Shown piece after piece: positions 10,853 to 23,400 of a stretch of DNA of 50,056 nucleotides. Below the pieces are notes generated by a model. The model did no database searches, was not told where the DNA came from, and was given only the letters and a program-made list of their open reading frames with translations. Location of the stretch: assembly GCA_023259675.1 (NCBI GenBank), contig JALRGT010000019.1, positions 1 to 50,056 of the forward strand, given 5' to 3'. A program made the translations under genes and the position numbers. Each line of letters starts with the position of its first letter. Positions within the stretch are counted from its first letter, which is position 1. This DNA is from Flavobacterium sp. GTDB taxonomy: Bacteria > Bacteroidota > Bacteroidia > Flavobacteriales > Flavobacteriaceae.

Positions 10853-12034
10853 TTGGATTTAAGCATTCTTCAACCCGAAATTCAAGCATTTATTCAACAG
10901 CAAATCGGGAATTCAATTTCAAAACTGGCGCTTCAAAAAAATCCTTTTCCAGAAACGGAATGGATTAGCATTTTAAACCAAATTGAAGCCAAAACAAAAG
11001 CAAAAGATAAATTACCGACTTGGTTCAAAACCAATAACATAATTTATCCCAGTAAAATATCGGTAGAACAAACTTCTTCCGAGAAAACAGCACTTTATAA
11101 ATCCTCTATTGTTTCAGGTGAATCATTGATTGATTTAACCGGAGGTTTTGGTGTAGATGACTATTATTTTGCCTCCAAAATAAAAAAGGTAGCACACTGC
11201 GAAATCAATCCGGAGCTTTCCAGTATTGTAAAACATAATTTAAATTGTTTACAGGTCAAAAACATCGATTGTTTTACCGGTGACAGCACCGAAATACTTT
11301 CTGAATTAAACACCAAATGGGATTGGATTTACATCGACCCTTCCCGAAGAAGCGACAGCAAAGGAAAAGTTTTTCTTTTGAAAGACTGTTTGCCCAACGT
11401 TCCCGAAAATTTAGATTTGTATTTTCAATACTCTGATTCAATCCTAATAAAAACAGCTCCGTTGCTGGACATCGCTGCCGGATTATCTGAACTAAATCAA
11501 GTAAAAACTATACATATTGTTGCCCTTGAGAATGAGGTTAAAGAATTATTATGGGAACTGCACAACGGATATTTAGGAAACATTACCATTAAAACCGTTA
11601 ATATTACCAAAGATAAGACCGAACATTTTGATTTTACTTTAAATCAGGAATCCCAAATTCCGCATTATGGTTTGCCTCAAAATTATCTTTATGAACCCAA
11701 TAGTGCTATCATGAAATCGGGAGGTTTTGATGAAGTGGGACTATTTTACCATTTAAACAAACTGCATAAGCACTCCCATATATATACTTCAACCGATTTA
11801 ATTAGTTTTCCCGGAAGAATTTTTAAAATTGAAAAAAGCATTCCGTATTCTAAAACGGAGATGAAATTAGCTTTAGAAAATAAAAAAGCAAACATCACTA
11901 CACGTAATTTTCCAGAATCAGTAGAGCATATTCGGAAGAAATGGAAAATAAAAGAAGGAGGAAGTGCCTATTGTTTTTTTACAACTGATGTAAATAATAA
12001 TAAAATTGTTTTAATTTGCACCAAAACACAATAA
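10853..12034 (+). CDS. THUMP-like class I SAM-dependent methyltransferase
   Basis: A 393-aa protein of the Bacteroidota family that joins a Rossmann methyltransferase to a C-terminal THUMP-like/ferredoxin-like region. The SAM site shows as LIDLTGGFGVDDYYFA (near residues 94-109) and the acidic ligand in HCEINPEL. A D-P-S-R-R motif (IYIDPSRRS) stands where the catalytic loop is expected. An RNA substrate is likely from the family, but which one is unknown. The start is TTG at 10853, only 2 nt past the permease stop; no ATG lies close by. The next gene begins 1 nt after its stop. Confidence 0.8.
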   Translation: MDLSILQPEIQAFIQQQIGNSISKLALQKNPFPETEWISILNQIEAKTKAKDKLPTWFKTNNIIYPSKISVEQTSSEKTALYKSSIVSGESLIDLTGGFGVDDYYFASKIKKVAHCEINPELSSIVKHNLNCLQVKNIDCFTGDSTEILSELNTKWDWIYIDPSRRSDSKGKVFLLKDCLPNVPENLDLYFQYSDSILIKTAPLLDIAAGLSELNQVKTIHIVALENEVKELLWELHNGYLGNITIKTVNITKDKTEHFDFTLNQESQIPHYGLPQNYLYEPNSAIMKSGGFDEVGLFYHLNKLHKHSHIYTSTDLISFPGRIFKIEKSIPYSKTEMKLALENKKANITTRNFPESVEHIRKKWKIKEGGSAYCFFTTDVNNNKIVLICTKTQ

Positions 12035-12035
12035 A

Positions 12036-12605
12036 ATGAGAACATTAATTATAGGAGCCTTTTTTTTAATAACTGTAAATTTATTTGCACAAGCACCTTG
12101 CGAATACACAACTAATGTAACAGACTCCATTGGATCATATAAAACTACCAATGATTATCTGATGTATGAGAAAGTATTTGCCGGTAATTCTAATTATATT
12201 TTTTATTCCTTGACTTTAACAGATGGATTACCTACAGTTAACGTAAACTTCATACAAAAAAGCAAAGATTTTTTGAAAGCGAATTGCTTTGATAAAAATT
12301 CTAGAATCTACCTACAACTGAATAATGGTAAAGTAATTACATTAATACATACTAATCAAGAAAATTGTGGTAGTCTGATACGTGACAATAATGGTTTTGA
12401 CAATCGATTGATTACGGGAAATTTTATGTTTATGAAAGATAGTTTCGAAGAATTAAAAAAATCTCCCGTATCAATGATGCGAATTAAATATTTAACTGAC
12501 ACAGAGGATTATGTCCTTAAAAAAGAATTTCAATCGGAACTAGACGGAAAAACATACAAACCGGAAACTTATTTCATGGATTATATCCATTGCGTTGAAC
12601 AATAG
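12036..12605 (+). CDS. Small exported protein of unknown function
   Basis: I do not recognise this 189-aa product. It has a clear signal peptide (MRTLIIGAFFLITVNLFAQ) and a mature part with four cysteines that could form disulfides (APCEYTT, KANCFDKNS, QENCGSL, and IHCVEQ at the very end). It reads like a small beta-rich periplasmic protein. It follows the methyltransferase gene by 1 nt, so it is translated from the same message. It ends 2 nt before the convergent dipeptidase gene, leaving no room for a terminator. Confidence 0.7.
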   Translation: MRTLIIGAFFLITVNLFAQAPCEYTTNVTDSIGSYKTTNDYLMYEKVFAGNSNYIFYSLTLTDGLPTVNVNFIQKSKDFLKANCFDKNSRIYLQLNNGKVITLIHTNQENCGSLIRDNNGFDNRLITGNFMFMKDSFEELKKSPVSMMRIKYLTDTEDYVLKKEFQSELDGKTYKPETYFMDYIHCVEQ

Positions 12606-12607
12606 AT

Positions 12608-13267
12608 TTAGTTACACTCCCATTTCGTATTCGAAACTTTATCTTCTAAAGCTGCTTTAAGATTATAATGCCACCATTCTGAATCGAAGGAATTAAAATA
12701 TTCAGAAGTCATGATAGTTTTCAATAACTTTCTATTTTCAATAATTTCATTCGAAAGATTTTCAAATTGATGACTGGCTTCTATCCCGAAAAAGTCAAAT
12801 GGAGTTCCCATATCTAATTCATTCCCGGCCCCATCAACTAATGTTATATCTACCGCTCCTCCTCGATTGTGAATGGAACCTTTGGCAGGATTGGCAACAT
12901 ATTCTGGATTTGGAACAATGGCCCACATTTTCTTTTGAATATCCAAAGGGCGGTAACAATCAAATAATTTTATTCTGAACCCTTTCTTCATGAATTCATT
13001 ATTCGCATTAATTAGGGCTTTAACTGTCTTTAAACGTAAGAAACATTCGGGACAATCATAGACTTTAGCTTTTAAGAAATTATCCTCGGTTGCGTATTTC
13101 ATGTCATATACAAAATCGGAACTGTATGTTTTTAAATTTACAAAAGTGGTATCATTGAGTTCTTTTGTACCTTTTGACAAACAATTCTCCTTTTTTATCT
13201 GAGCTTTAGCTAAAGATAAAAAGAGTAAAAAAAGAGTACATACAATTAATTTAGAATGAAAAACCAT
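12608..13267 (-). CDS. D-alanyl-D-alanine dipeptidase (VanX/DdpX-type, peptidase M15D)
   Basis: Zn-dependent dipeptidase that splits D-Ala-D-Ala in the periplasm. The 219-aa precursor has a signal peptide (residues 1-23, ending ..LAKAQ). Key motifs are the transition-state Arg in KLFDCYRPLDIQKKMW, the first zinc ligands in SIHNRGGAVDITL (His and Asp), and the catalytic Glu and third ligand His in SEWWHYNL. With no vanH or vanA nearby and with an export signal, it is likely to recycle peptidoglycan dipeptide rather than confer vancomycin resistance. Confidence 0.9.
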   Translation of the reverse strand: MVFHSKLIVCTLFLLFLSLAKAQIKKENCLSKGTKELNDTTFVNLKTYSSDFVYDMKYATEDNFLKAKVYDCPECFLRLKTVKALINANNEFMKKGFRIKLFDCYRPLDIQKKMWAIVPNPEYVANPAKGSIHNRGGAVDITLVDGAGNELDMGTPFDFFGIEASHQFENLSNEIIENRKLLKTIMTSEYFNSFDSEWWHYNLKAALEDKVSNTKWECN

Positions 13268-13315
13268 TGCTTATATTTTTTATAAAAATAGGACAATGAA
13301 AAGAATAATAAAACA

Positions 13316-13343
13316 AAAAAGCTGCCCAATTGGACAGCTTTTT
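13316..13343 (-). terminator. Terminator at the 3' end of the MIOX-to-beta-galactosidase operon
   Basis: The sequence GCTGCCCAATTGGACAGC is flanked by AAAAA and TTTTT. On the minus strand the one mismatch becomes a G-U pair, giving a 7-bp stem with an AAUU loop and a U run. It lies 23 nt past the beta-galactosidase stop and marks the right end of that transcription unit. Confidence 0.8.
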
Positions 13344-13366
13344 GAAATTTTATTATTTACACTTGA

Positions 13367-16498
<3,132 letters not shown>

Positions 16499-16561
16499 TT
16501 AATTATTATATTGGATTAAATTATCACTTTATTGTAATACTTCGATTGCAAATATTGAATA

Positions 16562-17704
16562 TTATAATTTAATATACAAACGTTTCTTATCTAGCCACCA
16601 CCCTAAAGCCCAACATAGCATCATGAAAGCCAATGCCGTAAGTAAAGAACCAAACCCGCCAGGGAATATATTTTGAAAAAAGTTTTCACTTACCCATTCA
16701 AAAACATCTAAACCTGAACTCGTTGGAATCATCCTTAAAATGATATAGAACAACTCTGAAAATAAATAAATAAACAAAGGGTTTTTTCCAAAAATATCAA
16801 AAAAGCGAATACCAAAAGTTACTTTTTTCTTTTCGATAACATAAATTAAAATTGCCATTATTGACAAATCCAAACCAACGGTGTAAAGTACAAATGAACT
16901 GGTCCATAATTTTTTTGAAATTGGAAAAATCAAATCCCACCAAAGTGCCAATGAAGTTATGACAAAACCTATTACGAGTAACGTGCTAATTCCTTTATAG
17001 GTTTTTCCTTTTTTTTGTACAAAAATCCCTGCGATATAACCTGCAAGCACATTCACAATGGCTGGTAACGTACTTAAAATCCCTTCTGGGTCAAAAGGAA
17101 TGCTATCGCGTTTGTAAATATGACCTACACCCAATACCGATAAATCGAACTTAGAAACTGCATTAGATGCCATTTCCAATTCACTTCCCGACACACCAAA
17201 CACATATAAAATCCCCCAATAACCTAACAAAATAATCCCCGACAAAATAATGGCTATCTTTTCTGACAAATAGTAAAAAATAACTGAGGCGAAAAAATAA
17301 CACAGAGCAATACGCTGCAATACTCCCATTATTCTTGTTTCACTTAATGGTTTTAGTTCCCATAAACCATCAATGTTTTGTTTAAAAAAAGGAAACCAAT
17401 ACATCAAATAGCCCAAAAGAAAAATAAGAAATGTTCTTTTTAATATTTTTTTCCAAACCAAAGCAGGAGGTGCAAATTTTAGTTTTCCCATCGAAAAACT
17501 CATCGCATTACCCATTGCAAAAAGAAAAGAAGGAAAAACCAAATCGGCAAGAGTAAATCCAAACCAGTTGGCGTGAACCAAATAAGGATATAAATTGGCA
17601 CCTGTACCAGGAGTGTTTACAATAATCATTAAACAGATTGTTAACCCTCTAAATACATCAAGGGATAAAAATCGTTTTAGCTTCAAATTTAATAATTCTT
17701 CCAT
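16562..17704 (-). CDS. HGSNAT-like membrane acyltransferase (DUF5009/DUF1624 type)
   Basis: A 380-aa polytopic inner-membrane protein with about ten helices, related to human heparan-alpha-glucosaminide N-acetyltransferase. The N-terminus has the family block LSLDVFRGLTICLM (13-26), then HANWFGFTLADLVFP (44-58). H44 stands in the position of the active-site His of the HGSNAT HASWNG motif. HGSNAT moves acetyl from cytosolic CoA across the membrane to the free amino group of a terminal alpha-GlcN, making it a substrate for alpha-N-acetylglucosaminidase. The same locus carries that second enzyme (GH89). Here it would acetylate periplasmic GlcN-containing glycan; substrate is inferred. It lies 39 nt after the SSS gene and 66 nt before the beta-galactosidase. 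Confidence 0.82.
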   Translation of the reverse strand: MEELLNLKLKRFLSLDVFRGLTICLMIIVNTPGTGANLYPYLVHANWFGFTLADLVFPSFLFAMGNAMSFSMGKLKFAPPALVWKKILKRTFLIFLLGYLMYWFPFFKQNIDGLWELKPLSETRIMGVLQRIALCYFFASVIFYYLSEKIAIILSGIILLGYWGILYVFGVSGSELEMASNAVSKFDLSVLGVGHIYKRDSIPFDPEGILSTLPAIVNVLAGYIAGIFVQKKGKTYKGISTLLVIGFVITSLALWWDLIFPISKKLWTSSFVLYTVGLDLSIMAILIYVIEKKKVTFGIRFFDIFGKNPLFIYLFSELFYIILRMIPTSSGLDVFEWVSENFFQNIFPGGFGSLLTALAFMMLCWALGWWLDKKRLYIKL

Positions 17705-17743
17705 ATTAATAATTTCTATTTTTTTTAATGGACATGCGGTTGA

Positions 17744-19324
17744 TTAATAATTTTTCCCTAATAAAATATAAATAAGTACCGTAATGACACAAAGGAAAAT
17801 TGACATCGGTTTAGTATACTTCCAGGCTTTCATTTCAACGATATGTAAATCTTCGTTATTGAATTCTTTATTGGAAGGATAAAAATAAGACACTCCGAAC
17901 ATGATGCCCAGATTCAATAAAAACTCAATCCCCCATAGGTGAACAAAATGGATATCAACTTTATAAACGAATGTTGTCAGGACATAAAACAAGAGCCCCG
18001 TAAACAAGGAAACTTTTGCAGCAACAGCAGAAATGTATTTGAGAAAAAATCCCGCTAACATTATTGTAGCAATTGGTATAAAAAAGATTCCGTTTAACTG
18101 TTGCAACAATTGATACAAACCATCAGGAGCATTGGCAACCATAGGTGCAACCAGAATTGCAAAAATAGCCAAAATAGTAGAGGTTAATTTCCCCACTAAA
18201 ACCAATTTACTGTCACTTGATTTTTTTCCTAAATGTCTTTTGTAAATATCTATGCTAAAAATAGTTGCAGCACTATTGAGTACACTATTAAAAGTACTCA
18301 AAACAGCTCCCAAAATAACGGCAGCGAAAATCCCAACTAAACCAACCGGCAATACTTTTTTAATTAATTCGGGATAAATCATATCTTGATTGCCATACAT
18401 TGAATCGCCAAAATAATAAAAGCCAATTACCCCTGGCAGGATAATAATAAGCGGAATTAATATTTTTAAAACACCGGTATACAATAATCCTTTTTGAGCT
18501 TCAACTAAATTTTTAGCACCCAAAGCACGTTGGATTATCGTTTGATTCATACTCCAAAAATACAGTTGATTAATAATCAAACCTGTAAAAAGCACTCCAA
18601 ATGGCAAAACAGAATCTTTTGCTCCAATCACGTTAAATTTTTCGGGACTATTTAGAAAAACTTTACTTAAACCTTCAAGCGGATTTCCATCACCAATGCT
18701 TACCAAGGCAAATAATGGTATCGCCAAACCACCTATTAAAAGTCCGTATCCATTTATTGTATCCGATAAGGCTACCGCTTTTAAACCTCCAAAGATGGCA
18801 TAAATAGAACCTAACACACCAATTGATACAACCGTAATCCATAATCCTTGCTCTTTGGATACTTCCAATACTTGTGAAACATTAAAAATACTTTCAATAT
18901 TTAAAGCGCCTGTATAAAGAACAATAGGCAATAAAGTCACCACAAATGAAATCATTAAAAATAGTGCCACTAAAGTTCTAGTAGCACTGTCAAATCTTTT
19001 TTCTAAATATTGTGGTATTGTAGTCAACCCCATTTTCAGGTATTTGGGAACAAAATAAATCGCTGCAGCTACAAGGGCCAAAGCCGATGTCACTTCCCAA
19101 GCAATGATAATAAATCCATTTTTGTATGAAGAGCCATTCATCCCAATTAGGTGTTCTGTCGAAATATTGGTAAGCAACATCGAACCGGCGATTACAACAC
19201 CTGTTAAGCTTCTTCCTCCAAGAAAATAGCCATCTTTTGATTCTAAATTTTCTTTTCTTAATTTATACCAGGAATAAAAAGCAACAAATGCCGTAAAGGC
19301 AACAAATGAAATAGCAGTATACAT
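17744..19324 (-). CDS. Sodium:solute symporter (SSS family), candidate myo-inositol or sugar importer
   Basis: A 526-aa inner-membrane protein with about 14 helices in the SSS/LeuT-like arrangement. Signatures are FLGGRSLTGVVIAGSMLLTNIS in the first core helix, GLKAVALSDTINGYGLLIGG, and NSVLNSAATIFSIDIYKR around helix 8. It resembles the YidK/SGLT branch, which takes up sugars and polyols. Its gene is 82 nt downstream of myo-inositol oxygenase and shares that promoter, so myo-inositol is the most economical substrate; a released hexose or uronate is also possible. An 11-bp hairpin (19352-19384) sits between the two genes. Confidence 0.88.
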   Translation of the reverse strand: MYTAISFVAFTAFVAFYSWYKLRKENLESKDGYFLGGRSLTGVVIAGSMLLTNISTEHLIGMNGSSYKNGFIIIAWEVTSALALVAAAIYFVPKYLKMGLTTIPQYLEKRFDSATRTLVALFLMISFVVTLLPIVLYTGALNIESIFNVSQVLEVSKEQGLWITVVSIGVLGSIYAIFGGLKAVALSDTINGYGLLIGGLAIPLFALVSIGDGNPLEGLSKVFLNSPEKFNVIGAKDSVLPFGVLFTGLIINQLYFWSMNQTIIQRALGAKNLVEAQKGLLYTGVLKILIPLIIILPGVIGFYYFGDSMYGNQDMIYPELIKKVLPVGLVGIFAAVILGAVLSTFNSVLNSAATIFSIDIYKRHLGKKSSDSKLVLVGKLTSTILAIFAILVAPMVANAPDGLYQLLQQLNGIFFIPIATIMLAGFFLKYISAVAAKVSLFTGLLFYVLTTFVYKVDIHFVHLWGIEFLLNLGIMFGVSYFYPSNKEFNNEDLHIVEMKAWKYTKPMSIFLCVITVLIYILLGKNY

Positions 19325-19351
19325 AATGGTTTTTGGTCTTAGATAGTTAAA

Positions 19352-19384
19352 ATTGAAACTACCTTAATAGAAAGTAGTTTCAAT
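19352..19384 (-). other. Intercistronic hairpin between MIOX and symporter genes
   Basis: Perfect 11-bp inverted repeat ATTGAAACTAC / GTAGTTTCAAT with an 11-nt loop. It is followed on the minus strand by a short TTTT run. It could be a weak attenuator or an RNA-processing or stability element that raises MIOX message over the downstream membrane-protein genes. Confidence 0.5.
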
Positions 19385-19406
19385 CAAAATGAATAGGAAG
19401 TTTATT

Positions 19407-20279
19407 TTAGAACTTCAGTTTTTCTGGCAAATATTTAGCTACCAATTCTTTGTAGTAAGGTAATAAAGCTTTAACATCAGGCTTTACAGGTGCTTTGGTA
19501 TATAAATCATATGGATTAAATTTTTTAACCCATTCAAATAGTTCAACATCTTTCTCATTCATCAAATGAGCGTAAGCATTCTCTCGGTGTTGTGAATAAA
19601 AGGAATGGTATCGAATCATGTACAAAGCAGGTTCCGGCAAATAATCTTTCATTATTTGGTATAGATATTCATCGTGCCCCCAACTCATTTTTACGTTATC
19701 CAATCCGCAATTTTCAGAATAAACACCAAATTTAGTATTGAATCGTTCATCTTTATAATCAGGGTTTTCTTTGAAAAATTCAGGGTAAACAATCTTATCT
19801 GAATAAGCACATCCAACCGGAAAAGTATCTCCAACAACAGCCCATTGTGGTTCTCCAAACAAACATAAAACTTTACCTAAATCATGTATAAATCCGGTAA
19901 GAACAAACCAGTCCGGATGCCCATCGGCACGAATAGCTTCAGAGGTTTGCAATAAATGTTGCGTTTGATCCAAATCAATATCCGGATCACTATCATCGAC
20001 AAGTGTGTTTAAAAAATCAACCGCTTCCCAAATAGACAATTCTTTTTTATTAAACTGCAGAAACTCCTCTTCTTTACTACATACAAAATCATATGTTTGA
20101 TAGGTATGATTCATTCTGTAAAACTCCTTAACGGTCTCCACTCTTTCCGAATCGACATAATTCCTAAACTCTTCCTTTTCTTTTATATTTTCTGTTGGAT
20201 CCGGATAGCGTTGCAACAAATCATCTTCCCATTCATCTAAATTTTTCAACGGGTTATCTGTATCTAATGGTTTTTTCAT
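19407..20279 (-). CDS. myo-Inositol oxygenase
   Basis: Di-iron oxygenase that cleaves myo-inositol with O2 to D-glucuronate in the cytosol. At 290 aa it is the normal size, and the sequence is close to animal and plant MIOX over its whole length ([42 protein letters not shown]). All six metal ligands of the HD-type fold can be placed: H108, H132, D133, H202, H225 and D258. There is no signal peptide. It is the first gene of an operon with a sugar/polyol symporter, an HGSNAT-like acetyltransferase and beta-galactosidase. Its promoter carries the tandem half-sites shared with susC and GH89. MIOX inside a glycan-utilisation locus is uncommon and points to inositol as part of the substrate. Confidence 0.95.
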   Translation of the reverse strand: MKKPLDTDNPLKNLDEWEDDLLQRYPDPTENIKEKEEFRNYVDSERVETVKEFYRMNHTYQTYDFVCSKEEEFLQFNKKELSIWEAVDFLNTLVDDSDPDIDLDQTQHLLQTSEAIRADGHPDWFVLTGFIHDLGKVLCLFGEPQWAVVGDTFPVGCAYSDKIVYPEFFKENPDYKDERFNTKFGVYSENCGLDNVKMSWGHDEYLYQIMKDYLPEPALYMIRYHSFYSQHRENAYAHLMNEKDVELFEWVKKFNPYDLYTKAPVKPDVKALLPYYKELVAKYLPEKLKF

Positions 20280-20305
20280 GACATTAAAAATTTAAAATTA
20301 GAATA

Positions 20306-20366
20306 CGAAATTACCATATCAAATAGATAACGAAATGGATTAATACATCAAAAACATGGATAAAAC
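20306..20366 (-). promoter_or_regulatory. MIOX operon promoter with tandem HTCS-type operator
   Basis: In gene orientation: GTTTTATCCAT, 10-nt spacer GTTTTTGATG, TATTAATCCAT (together 20335-20366), 21 nt, then TAATTTCG (20306-20313), 26 nt before the MIOX ATG. The half-sites are 21 bp apart, two helical turns, as expected for an AraC-type dimer. The same spacing recurs before susC and GH89. The -7 box differs from TAnnTTTG by one base, and there is no TTG -33 element, which fits an activator-dependent promoter. Confidence 0.65.
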
Positions 20367-20414
20367 TTCAATTTGATGATGATTTATTTACAGAGACAAA
20401 ACACTAGTAATAAA

Positions 20415-23400
20415 CTAATTGATTAGCTTACTCGGCGGAAAACCGAATTGCTTTTTAAAACAGCGGCTAAAATATAACGGATCATTGAAACCTACCATAT
20501 TGGTCACTTCAGAAACATTATACCGTTTTGTTTTTAGGAGTTCGGCCGATTTTTTTAAACGAATAGTTCTTATAAATTCATTCGGAGCTAAATCTGTCAA
20601 TTCTTTTATTTTTCGATACAATTTAGAAGAACTCACGCCTAATTTATCACACAGAAATTCGGTCGATAAATCCAACTCACTTATGTTTTCATTAATCAAA
20701 TTGGTTACTTTGGTCAAAAATTCTTCATCTATTGGTGAATGGGTAAGCAAACCTATTTTACTATCTACGTCACCAGAAAACTTAGCCATTAATTCTAATC
20801 GGGACCTAATAATATTTTCTATAACCGTTTTCAATAAAGACGGATCAAAGGGTTTAACCAAATACCCATCGGCTCCTATATCATATCCTTTTACCTTATC
20901 TTCATTTTCTGAAAGTGCCGTCAACAAAACAACAGGAATATGACTTATGAACTCGTCATTTTTCAATTCTTTACAAAATTCGAGTCCATCCATAACAGGC
21001 ATCATTACATCAGCAACACATAATATCGGTTTAATTTGCCTGCAAATTTTTAATCCCTCTTCACCATTTTCTGCTTCGTACACTTTGTAATAATCCGATA
21101 GATAGTCCACTAAATATTTTCTGAGTTCGGAATTGTCTTCAACAACTACTATTTTTTGTTTCAATTCAGTGTTTTGAATTATTTTCTTTACCGATTTTTC
21201 ATCATTATACAAGCTAGTCGTATTTTCTTTTATAACGTAATCAAATACTTCTTTGTCTTTATAAAATTCTCGTTCTATTGGGATTTCAACCATAAATACA
21301 CTTCCTTTTCCCGGTGTACTGGTCACTTTTATGGAGCCTTTATGAAGTTCTACCAATGATTTCACCAAAGACAACCCTATACCTGACCCCGTATTGTGTT
21401 CCTTACTGTTTGTAACTTGATAAAAACGTTTGAAAATTTTCTGTTGGCTTTTTACAGGAATCCCAACCCCATTATCACTTACTTCAATTACTAAAACCCC
21501 ATCGTTTCCATCTTTCAACCTGACAAACAAATCTACATAACCGAATTTATTCGTGAATTTTAAAGCGTTGGATAAAAGGTTATACAGAATCTTATCGTAT
21601 TTGTCGGTATCAATCCAACCTACTACATTTTCATTTTCTGAAATGAAATTCAATCGAATGTTTTTATTGTAAGCCAGTTCTTTAAACGAATCAAAAATAT
21701 TTTTAGAATAGGAAACAATATCTGTTTTTGAGACTTTCAATTTTAATTCTCCAGCCTGGGCTTTTCTAAAATCGAGTACTTGGTTGACTAAACTTAGTAA
21801 TCTGTTGGCATTTTGATGAATCAAATTATACCTACTTTTTTGATATTCGGTAGCATTACCCTCTTCCATTAATTGTTTGGCAGGTCCTAAAATAAGTGTT
21901 AAAGGAGTTCTCAACTCATGAGAAATATTGGTAAAAAAACGCAGTTTTTCATTGTTTAATTTAATATCATGTTCTCTATTTACTTTCTCCGTAAGCAATT
22001 CTTGCTTCAATTTGATACGATCTTTTATTTCTCTTCTAACAAAATAAAATATAAATGCTAATACTACTATATATAGTAAAAATGCCAATGGAGTTAACCA
22101 AAAAGGAGACAAAACCTTTATTTTATAAGAAACTACCTTGCTCCAAGTTCCGTCGCTATTGCTTGATTTTATATTAAATACATAATTTCCCGGATAAAGA
22201 TTCGTGTATTGTACGATTCGAGAACTACTATTCGTCGTTATCCAGTTCTTATCAAACCCTTCCAACATATACTGAAATTTGTTCAATTTTTCATTGGCAA
22301 AAGAAGGAGCCGAAAACTGAAACGAAAAATTGCGGTTTTTGTAGTTCAGTTCTACCTCTTTACTGTAATTTAAATCTGCTGAAAGAGGAACTTGTCCATT
22401 GATTTCCATCCCCGGTAAGACCTCTTCATTCTGAATCTTGAATTCGGAAATAACCGGTTCTGGTGACCATTTGTTTTTTATCATGGTATGAGGCGAAAAA
22501 TAGATAATACCATTTTTACCCCCTAAATAAATATTGGAATTATTAAAATTAAAAAAACCGCTGGAGCTAAATACATCCAACCTATTACCACTATTTACAT
22601 GGTACACATTAATGTCTTTTAAATCTCCTTTTAATCGAGCAATACTATTATTATTGATGTTTAACCACAAATCTCCATTAACATCGGATAACATATCTGT
22701 AATCCATTTTCCAGAAAGTTCCTTTAGTTCAGTTATGGTTCTAAATTTATTTTTTGAAGGTTCATAAACACATAAGCCATAACGAGTGGATGCCCATATC
22801 GTACCTTTTTTGTCTATCATAACATCACTTACATTATCATCATATGGCACTCCATTTTCTTTTTTAGAAAGGGAATTATACGTTTCTATTTTGCCGGATG
22901 TAATGTTATATCGTACTATTCCCGTTTCTGTTGCAAGCCAAATATTATTTTTATTATCTTGTTCTATGGCATTGATTTGAAAGCCAGGCAATAATTTACC
23001 TTTGGAAACGTCAACTTCCAAGGTTTTTGTATTTAGTATAACAGCTCCTTCTCCAAATGAACCTACCATCATCGCTTGTGGTCCAATCTTGCAAAAAGCA
23101 AATAATGCCGCAGATTCAAAACCTAGTTTAATTTCTTTTGACGAATTTGTAACATAATTATACACCATTAAACTACCATTCCAAAGACCGCAATAAAAAA
23201 TCTTTCCATCTTCTGAATAAATACTGGCAATATCCTTATCGTTATTAAATAATGGCACAAAACCTTTTGCATTAGAAACAAAAAGACCATTATGAATGGT
23301 TATAACAATTACTTTATCATCATACGTTTTTGCAAAGCCTCGTATACGTGGAGCTTGATTGCCTATATGACGAGAGATGTCTTTATTGAGCGTAAACTGA

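Noticed and set aside
12608..13267. Vancomycin-resistance vanX
   Set aside because: No vanH, vanA, vanR or vanS nearby, and the protein has an export signal; a peptidoglycan-recycling dipeptidase is simpler.
17728..17738. ATGGACATGCG, resembling the operator half-site, upstream of the HGSNAT-like gene
   Set aside because: No second half-site at 21 bp on either side and no TAATTT at the required distance.
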